From: Onchidella celtica
Taxonomy: Eukaryota > Mollusca > Gastropoda > Systellommatophora > Onchidiidae
Assembly (NCBI GenBank): GCA_963931925.1
Contig: OZ007569.1
Location: 18,520,482 to 18,584,481, forward strand
Length of the DNA stretch: 64,000 bases
Direction of reading: 5' to 3'
Shown here: positions 35,031 through 45,900 of the stretch, in pieces
Numbering within the stretch: the stretch's first letter is position 1
How the letters are laid out: each line of letters begins with the position of its first letter
The notes under the pieces: model-generated
Database searches by the model: none
Seen by the model: only the letters and a program-made list of their open reading frames with translations
Told to the model about the DNA's origin: nothing
Position numbers and translations under genes: made by a program

Positions 35031-35693
35031 ACTTTTTGTTGCTCAGTTCGAACATAATGTTTCAAAAAATCAAATCCTTTTTTCAGAATATCTTAGCTCT
35101 GGTATGTTTTGGATTTCACGTCTTGTCATTACGCCATTGCGCCTTGTCGCATGATAAAATCATTTTGTAGCGTTATTCATTGATAATTAGCGTTCAAACT
35201 ACATGTACTTCCTAAACCTGGTGATTATTCATGTTGCAGGTCTTTTATGTTTGTTTTTATTTCATACTCCTTTTTATTATGAACATTTTGCTAGATCAAA
35301 TGATTCAGTCTTGTATTCACACGTGAAAGATGGTGCGGATACAGGCTTAGTTATATTAGAACAAACGTTCAGTCCAATGATCTTCTTTCAACTTTATTTA
35401 AAAAAAACAATTAATCACTACATGTATTTGCAATCAAGTCTGACTTCAATAGAAGTCCATTATTGGCCACGTGATTTTTTCCAAATCGATTAGATCCTTT
35501 CACTTATATGTTTGGAAAAATGTTTTCATTTTTATATTAAAGAACTTTGATATTACAGTATTCTTACATCATTACGTATTAATTGTGTTGTGTATTATTT
35601 AGTTAATAAAAGTTCAACTTTGACGTCCTCTATGTTACACTCTTCTTTCCTGTAAACAATCATGTTTACTGTTTGAGGGTATATTGAAGGAAG

Positions 35694-35930
35694 TTGCATA
35701 CAGACGTAAGTCTTCATCAACAATATATACAGCATCTTTGGCATGCACAGTATCTCAATATGAAAAAGCTGTATCTCCAGATACAATTATATGCAACTGG
35801 CATTTCCCCTTCACATCTGCAGTAACTCGTTATGAAAAAGCCGTATCTTGAGTTACAGCTTTATGCAATTGACGATACAGAGTAAAATTCGGATGTATGT
35901 TTACTTACGTCTGTATTCGATAACTATATA
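35694..35930. promoter_or_regulatory. Right subterminal inverted repeats
   Basis: CAGACGTAAG (35701-35710) is inverted at 35904-35913. GTATCT...AGATAC and GTAACTC...GAGTTAC pairs lie between, along with TATGAAAAAGC-GTATCT repeats at about 35757 and 35831. These match the style of the left subterminal region and probably bind the transposase. Confidence 0.6.
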
Positions 35931-36101
35931 TTAGAGTACAATAGTTTTAAGTGCTCCAGAGACAAAAGTATGTACGTTATAGACACGGTGACATAGGGAC
36001 AGGCCGAATCGTGTTTCAAGGGACAAACGATCAAAGCGCCAGACCAATGTGTTCACAATGAAGCGAGATATTCAGTTTTTTGCTTCTCCTGAAAAGTTGC
36101 T

Positions 36102-36137
36102 AAAATTGAGATACGGCTGTATGCAATACCGCCCGCG
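36102..36137 (-). repeat. Right terminal inverted repeat, 36 bp
   Basis: Perfect inverted copy of 31207-31242, followed by AATA. Confidence 0.9.
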
Positions 36138-36141
36138 AATA

Positions 36142-36453
36142 ATTCTGCATCACATTCAATAAGGACACAAACCCCCACACCGCCGCGATATGGGCAATCT
36201 AGTGCATCAGCGTGGCTTAATATGATTGGGCAGCGAGCCACCAGAATGGCGCTTACACCAGCCCTGTTTTTACCCCTAAATGTATATATATGTGAAAGTG
36301 CCATCTTCATTTATCGTATCATCATCCTTGGTTCTTTCCAATCTTTGATTTTTTTCCCCCTCGTCTGTCGTGATCACCATCCCTTGAGGCTTGTTTGTGG
36401 CAGGATGTATCCCCCCCCCCTCCCTTTTCCTGAAGCGGACACGGGCGATCGAC
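36142..36453. other. Spacer between transposon and solo LTR
   Basis: About 310 bp with no recognised feature. Its AT-rich and poly-C segments code for nothing evident. Confidence 0.4.
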
Positions 36454-37712
36454 TGTCGCGATGTGGGTTAAGGGGGGAATTCGACTTACACTCTTACGAG
36501 GTCCGCTCCCATAATCGACGAACACACTAACAAAAAAACTTTCACTCTAAAAACTAAATAAATCTTTTGGCCGAACTGTAGGGCCAAGTAATTATCGTAA
36601 ATAACAATGATAAATATAAAAATATCAATTCAAAGGCAACTGAATTTCTAACTAAGCTGTGGAACTAAAGCTTTCTATAATAATGGTAACTTATTTGATC
36701 TAACCATTTGCAGCTCATAATATGAAGTTTAAATACCAAAAAGGCTCCGCGCACGTGGCGACGGATAATACAATTTAAATTCTATTACATCTTATTTCCA
36801 ATGAGACGTGTTATAATATTAATTTTCCTCAGTACACGCCATGGAGAATCCCAATCACACGTGCTCGTACAAAAAACTGTGCGTTGTCTGGCGGTAGCTC
36901 TTCAAGACTTCAAAAGTAGCTGGAACGTTTCAATTTCATTATGGCGAGATCTAGACTATAGTTAGTATTTGACTCTCACCATGCGGCCCTCACTAAGAGT
37001 GAGAGCGCTGGATATACTCGCTGTGGGTTTCATAATTATGCCAAATCAAGTATGCTTGGGCTCTGGAGCTTCAATCTACACAACGCTCCTCATAAAATGG
37101 ACTGCTTAACTGCGTCTCTGTCTCTCATCTGGCTGAGGACTATGGCCGTCCACTTCGCAGATGGATGGTCTACATGTGGCCACTACCTAAGTTCTGCACG
37201 AGTTTAAATACTAAAGTCACATCTGCAACCTTCCGTCTAGATTCCTACATCTGATTGGTGCAGCCACGCGGGCTCAGCCTGCAGTATTAGATCTAATTTA
37301 TTCTCGTCACGGCCTTGCGCCAAAATCAAAGTCAATTTTACCTACACAATAAAATTTAAAATGCCAAAAATAACTATTAAAATCTAAAAGCTTTTCTACT
37401 CTTGTGCACGAATTTCTGAACGCCAACTAAGCGTCTCAATGAAACTACTACCCTTACTCGCCCCTTCTCTTCCCTTCTAAGTGTTAATCAAAATCACGGG
37501 GTCGAGAACTACTCTGTCATTCCAAGTTATGCTATTCGTCTGCCTCGCCCCACCTTCTCTCTATCTATAAGAACAGTGTTTCAAAACAACTGTTTACGAT
37601 AACAGCTCAAGGACAAATTACGCTGATTATATAATCAAGATCGTAAAAATTAAAAAATTAACTCACTGAAGTCGTGACCTAGCACGGCATTTATAATAAT
37701 CTGTTCCCGACA
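36454..37712 (+). mobile_element. Solo LTR (1,259 bp), copy B
   Basis: The second copy of the LTR at 5012-6254, beginning TGTCGCGATGTGGGTTA and ending TTCCCGACA. Conserved blocks include CGCGCACGTGGCGACGGAT, CGTTGTCTGGCGGTAGCTCT and GACTCTCACCATGCGGCCCT. The flanking five bases (TCGAC and GACTA) do not match, so the target duplication is eroded or the copy was rearranged. No internal retrotransposon region accompanies it. Confidence 0.75.
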
Positions 37713-38566
37713 GACTATGACCATCATAACTGAGAAATTTAACCAATTTTCTAAACTTGTGGGTCTGTCTGTCCGACCCAGAGCACCTTGGTTTTTTGTT
37801 TTCGTATTTGTTTTGCCGCAAGTTTGCAAAACGTTTTGAAATCGGACAACTGGCCGAAAATGCGGTGAATAGCATGTCTCTTTTTATGCATCTTTCTATT
37901 GCTATCTTTTTCTCTCTCGCACTCAGACACACACACACACCACATAAACCATCGCACACACACACACACACACCATAAACCAATGCACATAAAATTTAGC
38001 CCTAATGCTATCAGCGGGCAAGCACTGTCAAGGGTTTTTTAGCCGCACATATTGTGTGTGTGTATTCTTGCAAAACTCGAACAAAGTAAAAACATTTCTA
38101 GAAAGCCCATTACATTGGTACTGATTGCTCAACAGGCAATTTTCGCACTGAAACTTTCGACGCAACCGTGCCGAAGTACCAGTAATTTGATAGTTGGGAA
38201 CGCCTCGTTGGGAACCGATCAACAGTCTGACAACGTGAATCCCAGCAGTAAGAAGAAAATGCGGGCAATGTGAGAAGGGAAAAAAATCCTACAAAACAAA
38301 ACGCATTGTTTTTCACAAATTATCTCCCTTTTTACTCATGGAATCGGTTCTGGGATGGGAAGGTAAGTTTCGGCACGGGTTGGGGAAGGGGGGGGGGGGG
38401 GAGCGGGCTGTTGTCCTTATGCGACATTCAGTTGAAATGACACGTTTCTAGTAAATGAAAAATGTGCACACAATGAATACTCGATCTATATATATTTGCT
38501 ATATAGATATTAGTATATAGTTGCTATTGATTCGATTCGTATTATTTTCATTTCCTGATCGAAGTG
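37713..38566. other. No gene seen; (CA)n tract
   Basis: Unassigned sequence with CA/CACACC repeats at 37926-37972. Confidence 0.4.
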
Positions 38567-38654
38567 CTTATTCGCAGTCGTCTGCGAAAAGATCCCGATC
38601 TTATTCGTAGACGGAGGGGGGGGGGTTCTTGGTTTTGTGATTTTACTGCGGAAG

Positions 38655-38815
38655 GGCCCATCGTGGTCTGTGTGGTAACGTAATGACTAGCATCTGTTTT
38701 ATCAGTCGCAGACTGTGGGTTCATTACGTCTTGGTGGCTTTAATCCTTCTTGGTGGCTTATTTAATCCACCTCAATCCATCTTGGGTTCAATTCCACGCG
38801 GGAGCATTTTTTTTT
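38655..38815 (+). repeat. tRNA-like (SINE head) segment with poly-T end
   Basis: GGGTTCAATTCC (about 38788-38799) is a perfect B-box match, and a weaker one (GGGTTCATTACG) lies about 70 bp upstream. Candidate A-box sequence (GTGGTCTGTGTGG) precedes them. A poly-T run of 15 follows. It looks like a degenerate tRNA-derived SINE head. Confidence 0.4.
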
Positions 38816-39242
38816 TTTTTTAAACCTTGTACTCTCTGCTCATTATTAGGATTATTTTTCTTCTGTTGCAAAATTGATGTCGTGGGGGGAAAAACTGATA
38901 ATTATTACTAGTGTGCTCCAGATTACTTTTTTTTTTAATGTTTAAACATGTAAATGATCAGTGTAAAACTGAGCATTAATTTTTTCTCTATAGGGCGATT
39001 TTAGATCTATACTGTATTTACTGAAAATATATAATGGGCGTCTTCTGCTTCACCTTTTTGTTGCGTTTCATTTTATTACTTTTTTGTTTGCATGGAAGTT
39101 TTTTTTATTTGCTCTTTCTGTGATTTCACACATTTTCAAAATTGGCTACTAATTCATCTAAAAAAATCCTAGTCAGCTTTATGCTCTGGAGCAAAGCAAC
39201 AATGGCCAATGGGGGGAAGAATCAGAAAAACTATTTAAAAAA

Positions 39243-39320
39243 CTCCCAACTCTTGCAGAGATTCGAACCACCTTAACCGATTCGGCAGGCGAGCTTACTT
39301 ATTAGCATGCCACCTGGGAA
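39243..39320 (-). repeat. tRNA-like segment, minus strand
   Basis: Read on the minus strand it gives GGTGGCATGCTAATAAG, then GTAAGCTCGCCTGCC, then a B box GGTTCGAATCT. Spacing is close to that of a tRNA, but the acceptor stem does not pair well. Likely a pseudo-tRNA or SINE head. Confidence 0.4.
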
Positions 39321-39355
39321 TCTGAGTAAAAGTACTAAGTAGGGTCAAATACCGC

Positions 39356-39456
<101 letters not shown>

Positions 39457-39974
39457 CGAGGATACGATAACCAATAAGTATATTAAAAAAAAATAAAATA
39501 TATGGTTCATCAATAGGTCTACCGTAAGAAAAAACACCATGCATATTACTCCGAATCGAAACATCTTACCGAGTGAAGAACCTAATTCAACAAAACAGCC
39601 AAAATCTGAAGCTCTTCCTATACAATCACAAACCAAAACATCCATCTCTGCAAAAATAAGATTCTGATCTCGCAGACGTCTGCGAATAATCCCCAAAATA
39701 CCCGCAGACGTGACTGCAAATAAGGGTTGGCCTTTCCTGATACAGGGGATGTAACTCTAAAAACTTGAGATTGGCTTTGCAGAAGTTGACAGAGATGCGA
39801 GGGTGTGATGACTTCCCCAGTCTTTAAATGGAATTTATAATGATAGGCATAGTGGTTTTTAGATAATGGGCCAGAAGAGTTCGATCTAGATCTGTATTCT
39901 CTATATACTATATGACAGTGCAGTTAAAAAAGTGCTGCATTGATTGCACTGTCACTGTCAGACTCGTCAGCGAC

Positions 39975-42900
39975 ATGACCACTGAAATGCATCATAGAGA
40001 CTACGGCGATAGAGGCAGTGAATTCATCGTTATGCACTCGCCGCTAAAGAGCCGGGCACTGTTTGTCATTTTATTTGGTGTCATACTGACATTGGCATTT
40101 TCATTTGGGATGCATCTCCTAGTAAGTTAATCTGGTTATCTCCAGAACCCTTGAAAGGGACAGGTGTTCCCCACCACCCATTAAAATGGTTTATGTTGTG
40201 GGTGTTCCAATTTGCCAGGGAGGCTAGGCACTCTACATAACCTTGGTTCGGCTGATAATTTTCTCTGAATCATTATTTTATATTGTCTATACTATTTATA
40301 GACTAGCATTCAGCATGATGATCAGATTTAAAACTTGGATCTAGATTCTATGACTGTACAGGGGTGATGAAATCTTAAAATTTAAACTAGTCCGCAGGAC
40401 TACTCCACAGGAAAATCAGCTAGTCCGCAGAAATTTTTACTAGTCCGTCCACTTTGAAAATATAAAAGAAACAAAAGGCAGAGTAAAGTTTTAAAAAAGT
40501 GTGTTTTAATTGACTGAAATGACAAGGGAATGAAACACAGATGACTATAAGCATTATTAATTTATTGCATGAAGATCTTCAAATACTGTACTGGTTTATG
40601 GCTAGAATAAACATTATTGCTATCTGGTAAGAAAACAAATTCTGATGTATTCAAACTATTTAATCAGAGTAGACTGTCATCCAATGGCATTGGATGAGTC
40701 TACTCTGATTAAATAGTTTGAATATATATGCAGCCTCAAAGTCATCCAGCTGTTTCTGGCAGCGGCCTCTCCTGTGACAAGCCCACTGCAGTTCTGCCTC
40801 AGAGTCCTCTTCTTCTTCCCCCTCTTCCTCTGTGAAGGTCTCCTCCTCTGGCTCTTCAGTCTGGGCTTCTGCTGTTTGGCCTGTGGCTGCTGCTCTCTTA
40901 TATGAAGTCTTTCTGCGAGTCTTCCCACTCCTCATCCAGTGCTGCACTGAAGGCAAGGGGTCAAACTCACTAATGCCTGCAGTGTGCATAAGGACAGTCA
41001 TGAGGTCAGACAGGGTGCCTGTGTGGAGAGAACTTCTCCAGTCAGACTTGATCTGCTTCATGCAGCTGAAACCTCTCTCACACTCTGCTGTGGAGGAAGG
41101 CAGAGTCAACAGCAGATCAACAAGAAACAGCAAATTTGGACATGTGTGGCCAAACTCTCTGTTGAGTTCGCTGCCTCTGTGTCTGCTTTCTTCTTGTCAC
41201 GGTTCTCCTCGCATGTTTTACTCCACGTGTGTCCCGCAGACTTTTCATGAGTGGTCACACTTTCCAGTTTGAAAATCGCTGATCCGACCACAAATGGAGA
41301 GCTTTTCACTTTCCCCGTAGCAAAGCGTTGACAGAAAGTACAATACATTTTCTGTCCGTCGAACTTCAGCCATGTCCGACGCTCGCCTGTCGACGCATTG
41401 ACGTACCATGTTTCTTGAAAAGATCGGCTACGTATTTTTTTATCATAATGACTGTCTCTGGATTTCTTCTCCTCGTCAGTTTTTTTCTTTTTTGGCGGCG
41501 TGGCGTCACCAGATCGTGTTAGGAAGCGATCCATCTTAGATCTAGTCTAGAACAAGAAACTTATTTGTAAGTCTGTGCGTAAAATCTGTTTGACCGAGAC
41601 GGGAGGAGAGCTGATGCCCGACCTCATGGCGCTACTAAGCAGGAAACGGTCAAGCTTCACCGCGATTTTAACATCGTCCGTCGGACCGGCAGTCGGCGCA
41701 AATTAGGTCGTCCGCGGAAAAGTTTAGTCGCCTGGGGCGAGCGGACTGGCGATTTCATCACCCCTGCTGTATGAGTTTAGATCAAGAATGTTTGAAATGC
41801 ATTGCTTTCAAGTGAATCGTGATTCTAGATCTAGATTTTCAGTTCTGCAGATCGATATGGAATCACCATCTCAACAATAGTTTGAATTTATAGGCCAAAT
41901 AATGTTTGAACTGATGGAGAGAGGGAGGTTTTGACTTGGAGATTATTGTATTAGGAGGATCTGCCATTCAGCAGTTTGCACCTACCTAAAAGGAGCGAAA
42001 AAACGTTTTGAGTATTTTTACGCATTTGCTCTCTCACTGTTGTCACGAGACGAGTTAGTGAACTGTTCTTAATAACCAATCAAGCAGACCGACCAACGAA
42101 CAGATGGAGTGAATTTTCAAATCAAACGCGCTATTTAATTCACAATGAGTTTCATGGTGTGCTTTTGTCAAATATTGCAACTCATTTAGGCAAAATGTAC
42201 AATCAAAGCAAAAAAATAAAGACGTGCAAAAATCCCTATCGAGGACTTGGCGATTAATTTAAGAACCCCCTTTTTCTAGAACTTAACTAATGATAATTAA
42301 AAAGTCCTTGTCAACAGCTGTTCTCCTCATTGACACTTTCACGTCTCCATGGTTCAAACGATGATCTTCAGGGTTCAAACGATTCACAAGGCCCTCGTAG
42401 ATAAAGACTGTCTCGAAGGGTACCCATGCCTTCTTCAAGACCTCCAAGCTTCAAACGACAATCTTCAGGGTTCTAACGATTCACAAGGCGATTTCACTCA
42501 CGCCCTCATAGAAAATTAACACAATGGTTTCCCCACGGTCATTTCATGCAGTCAAAAACTGGAGGGGGAGCACGTGGTGAGCCTTTCCTCCTATTTTATA
42601 CCCCGGAGGGTTTTTTGCACACGGTACCATTTTTAACCAAGTCGTGTCTATCTTTTCACGCTCATAAACAAGTTTAAAATCATGCTTTCCCTCGCCAAGT
42701 TTTTACCCCCCCTCTATTCGTGGCGTACAAGGCCACCAACCTTACTCGTGACACTGTTCAAAAGCCACGTGTGATAACATTTCAAATATTAAAATATAGG
42801 AGCAGGCACTTTGGCTGTAAATTTTCTGAACATAATCTGTGTTTAAAGTGTAAATCTAGATCAAGATCTGTGTAACACACACACATATACTGTCAGTGTG

Positions 42901-45900
42901 AACCAGCCTTCTTTATAGTTTTAATCTCTATTGCAACTTTTTGGTTATAAATATTTTGCATAGAATCTAGAGTCGCATGCCCACATATGAACCAGTAGCG
43001 GGGTGCCCTCATTAGAGAACCACTACTGTCAGTAAAGCAGCGAGTCTATGATGTTTCTTTCACTTCCACATTGAAGAGTAACCCCCCTCCTTTGTGGGAG
43101 TTCAAGAAGCCAGGCTCATATTCAAGCTTTTGCACTTTCAGTTTTTTTTTTTTTTATTTAGAGGAACCTAGCCCAGTGGGTCTCCCCCATATGAACCACG
43201 GTCCCTCTAATGAACCAGTGCCTACCCACATATGAACCACTCTAAATGTGACCAATGTTTGCACTGTAAGTAAGCCTGTTTCTTTTCAACAATGTAAAAA
43301 AAAATATCATTTAGTCTGGAAGAAAGAATGTTGTGAGGAAAATTTTCCACTGGTTAAGATACTGAACAAATTGATCCCTATACAAACCACTGACTGAAGT
43401 GGTTATCAAATTGGAAAGACAAACTATCCACACACTACCCCATATAAACCACTCTGTAGGGACCTAGCCCCATACAAACCACCCATCATGATTATTAAAT
43501 AGAGATAGGCCCTCATTTAAAGCACCTTTGATATGCCATCACTTAGATTATTCAAACAATCTTTACAGTAGAAATGAGCTGGTTCATCTGGGGACCAGTC
43601 ACTCTACCCCCATATAAACCACTCTGTAGGGACTGCCCCATTCAAACCACCCATGATTATGAAAAGAAGATAGGCCCTCATTTAAACCACCTTTGTTATA
43701 TGCCATTACTAAAAGTTATTCAAACAATCTTTACAGTAGAAATGAGCAGGTTCATTCGAGGACCAGTCATAAAATATGTGTACCCCTTATGAACCACCCT
43801 GTTTTCCAACCCTCTCCTCAAAGGTGTCACGAGTGGAGTGAGCGGGATTCAAGGATTACGGGGGCATGGAAGTGTAGGATGGACTCACGGGATAGTGAGG
43901 CTGCTCACCTATATTGACTTCTGTTAGTTAACGTTAAAGCGTGCATGTTGTGAGTGAAGTTGAGGCGTAGTAGAGGCAAAATCTGAATAGTCAGATCACT
44001 GCAAGTTAAGAGGTCCAAGGGGACAGACGTGAGATCAGAGGCAGTCGGGAGATTGTGTGTTTTCCAGTGATGACTGGTAGGTTGAACTGTGATTGATAAT
44101 TATGATGATTGATGTACTAGATTCTCCTATGACCATGATGTAAATAAGTTATATGTGAGGACTGTGAAAGTCATTGATTACTGTGTATAGAGATGTGCGC
44201 AATGAGCGATAGATGTAAGTTAGGATCATGGATTCGTAGCGAGTCTGAGTACGGTGTGACACGGTGGAGGTGTGTTACCGTAAGATGTGTGGTGAGTGAA
44301 ATGTGGACTATTGTGAGTACGCTTGATGGTTCGTAATGAGTGGTGAAGTGGATAGTAATTGTGTGGTGTATTACAGATGTAATGTTATTCTTATAGGTGC
44401 CGGGGTCGGGCAGAGAAGCCACCCGCGGTGAGCGGACTTGTGCCGGGGTTGGGCAGAAGGCTACCCACAGGCCGCCTGAGTGAAGCTGTCGCTCAGGACA
44501 GCGGGAGCACATGAGTCGTGGCAGTCTGGCCACAGACAGGGACGTTGTTATTGTCCTTATTGCTATTCAAATGTTAATGTGCTATTACGATGTTAATGTG
44601 CTATTACGATGTTAATGTGCCATTGAGAATATAATGTGCTATTGAAATAGTAATGTGCTGTTAAGACCTCGAGGGGAGATTGAGATACGGAGATTAGGTT
44701 GAGCCGGAGCCAATAAGAGAGGCCGGCAAGTAATATATATAGATGTGAGGCTGAGGCCAGAGCATATTTTAGAAAGTATTATCGGGTTGTGGACCCGTAG
44801 AGGAATGAATGTCGGGAGTGCTGACCATTGTATGGTATTTGAAGTGAATAATGTAATGCACGTATCTCTTTATTTTTATGTATAATAAATGTGTGAGTCT
44901 GTTTGGTTGTTCTATTAAGTGTTATACTTGTTCGTTCGTGATTGTTGTCCTGTCATAATAAGTACATCTCCCAGTCTGGGATTTGTGACAAAAGGAACCA
45001 GCAAAATATTAGTAGGATATGACAAAGATGCCTATTCTTAGTAACCAGGTCACTTTCATGCTTAAATTAGCTGAGAAATGCATTTTTGATCTTCGACCTG
45101 TCGCGAAGTATTCTTATTGTAAAGCAAAGATGGCGGACGGGTTCGAAAAGTTACCTCGATTCATAAGTTTCACCGCCAATTAGGGCAACACAGTGCAAGC
45201 TTGAGTTAAATGCTGATCACAACTCACAATCGGAGATCTTGGAACGGTCGTGGAAGCGGTCAAAAATACGAAAATTGCCTTTAGAAAACGGCAGAAACGA
45301 AATAAATTTCGGGTGGTTCATAACTGGGACTGCTGGTTCATAGCGGGGCAGATGACTCTAGATCTAGTTGTAATTCTTGAATGTAGGTAAAAATGGGGGA
45401 AAAAATGGTACATAATTTTTTTATACAAATAATTGCAATTTAAAACAATTTTATATTTATAATTAAAATATAATTATTGGCAAGTGTCAGAAAATTGGGT
45501 TCAGACTTCCCTAGCCAGGCACTTCCATCAGTCAAAACGTGACTATTGCACCTAAGCATGGGTAGGGCAGTAGAAAACATCTCTTAAAAGTATTATAATG
45601 GCATTGTTTGACTGTTGAACCCCTTAATCATACTGGGAAGATACTGGGAAAGACTGCCGATTACAAATATCGGCAATAGGTCTTCAATTCCTGAGTTTTC
45701 TGACCTGCATCAGCTGTTGCAAAATGGCTGTTGCGAATTGTTTTGACAGACATTTTTAATACAAAAACTATTACAAATAGGAGTGAAACACATTGTTTCG
45801 CGAATGCAAACAGATTTTGTATCTCCCGGAAGTGAACCCAGTTGGTGTTCAACCAACAAAACAGAACAGGAAAGATTGCACGAGATGGTCACGTAACTTT

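Larger units (their letters stand above)
31203..36141 (+). mobile_element. Complete Sola-like DNA transposon with protease-transposase gene
   Basis: The element proper spans 31207-36137 (4,931 bp). Its 36-bp terminal inverted repeats are perfect: they begin CGCGGGCGGTATTGCATACA at 31207-31242 and are mirrored at 36102-36137. AATA directly flanks both ends (31203-31206 and 36138-36141), a 4-bp target duplication. Subterminal regions (to about 31470 and from about 35690) are rich in palindromes and repeats of an ACAGCCGTAT-type motif. A single intact gene occupies the centre. A cut-and-paste transposon with a 4-bp duplication and a DDE transposase fits the Sola group best from memory. I could not compare it with library consensuses. 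Perfect ends plus an intact frame indicate recent insertion. Confidence 0.85.
40359..41766 (-). mobile_element. hAT-like element, internally deleted, 5-bp duplications
   Basis: Perfect 16-bp terminal inverted repeats (CAGGGGTGATGAAATC at 40359-40374, inverted at 41751-41766) are flanked by CTGTA on both sides (40354-40358 and 41767-41771). A 5-bp duplication is unusual for hAT, where 8 bp is standard, but fits the hAT5-type branch. Inside, minus-strand coding joins a TTF-type zinc finger to a hAT dimerisation domain with the catalytic core removed. It sits in PIGH intron 1, antisense to the gene. Clean ends and flanks suggest a fairly recent insertion of an already deleted copy. Confidence 0.8.
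42975..45345. mobile_element. 'TATGAACCA' repeat element, split by a solo LTR
   Basis: At least eleven TATGAACCAC/ATAAACCAC-like motifs lie in one orientation from 42978 to 43795, and two in the opposite orientation near 45310-45340 (GGTGGTTCATA, CTGGTTCATAGCGGGG). A 170-bp tandem duplication (about 43430-43600 and 43605-43790) carries several of them. The arrangement resembles a DNA element with subterminal repeat arrays, interrupted by the LTR at 43825-44990. Coding capacity is not evident. Confidence 0.45.

Noticed and set aside
38338..38366. ATG GAA TCG... followed by GAAG/GTAAGT as a first exon
   Set aside because: Only eight codons long, with no downstream continuation that I can identify.
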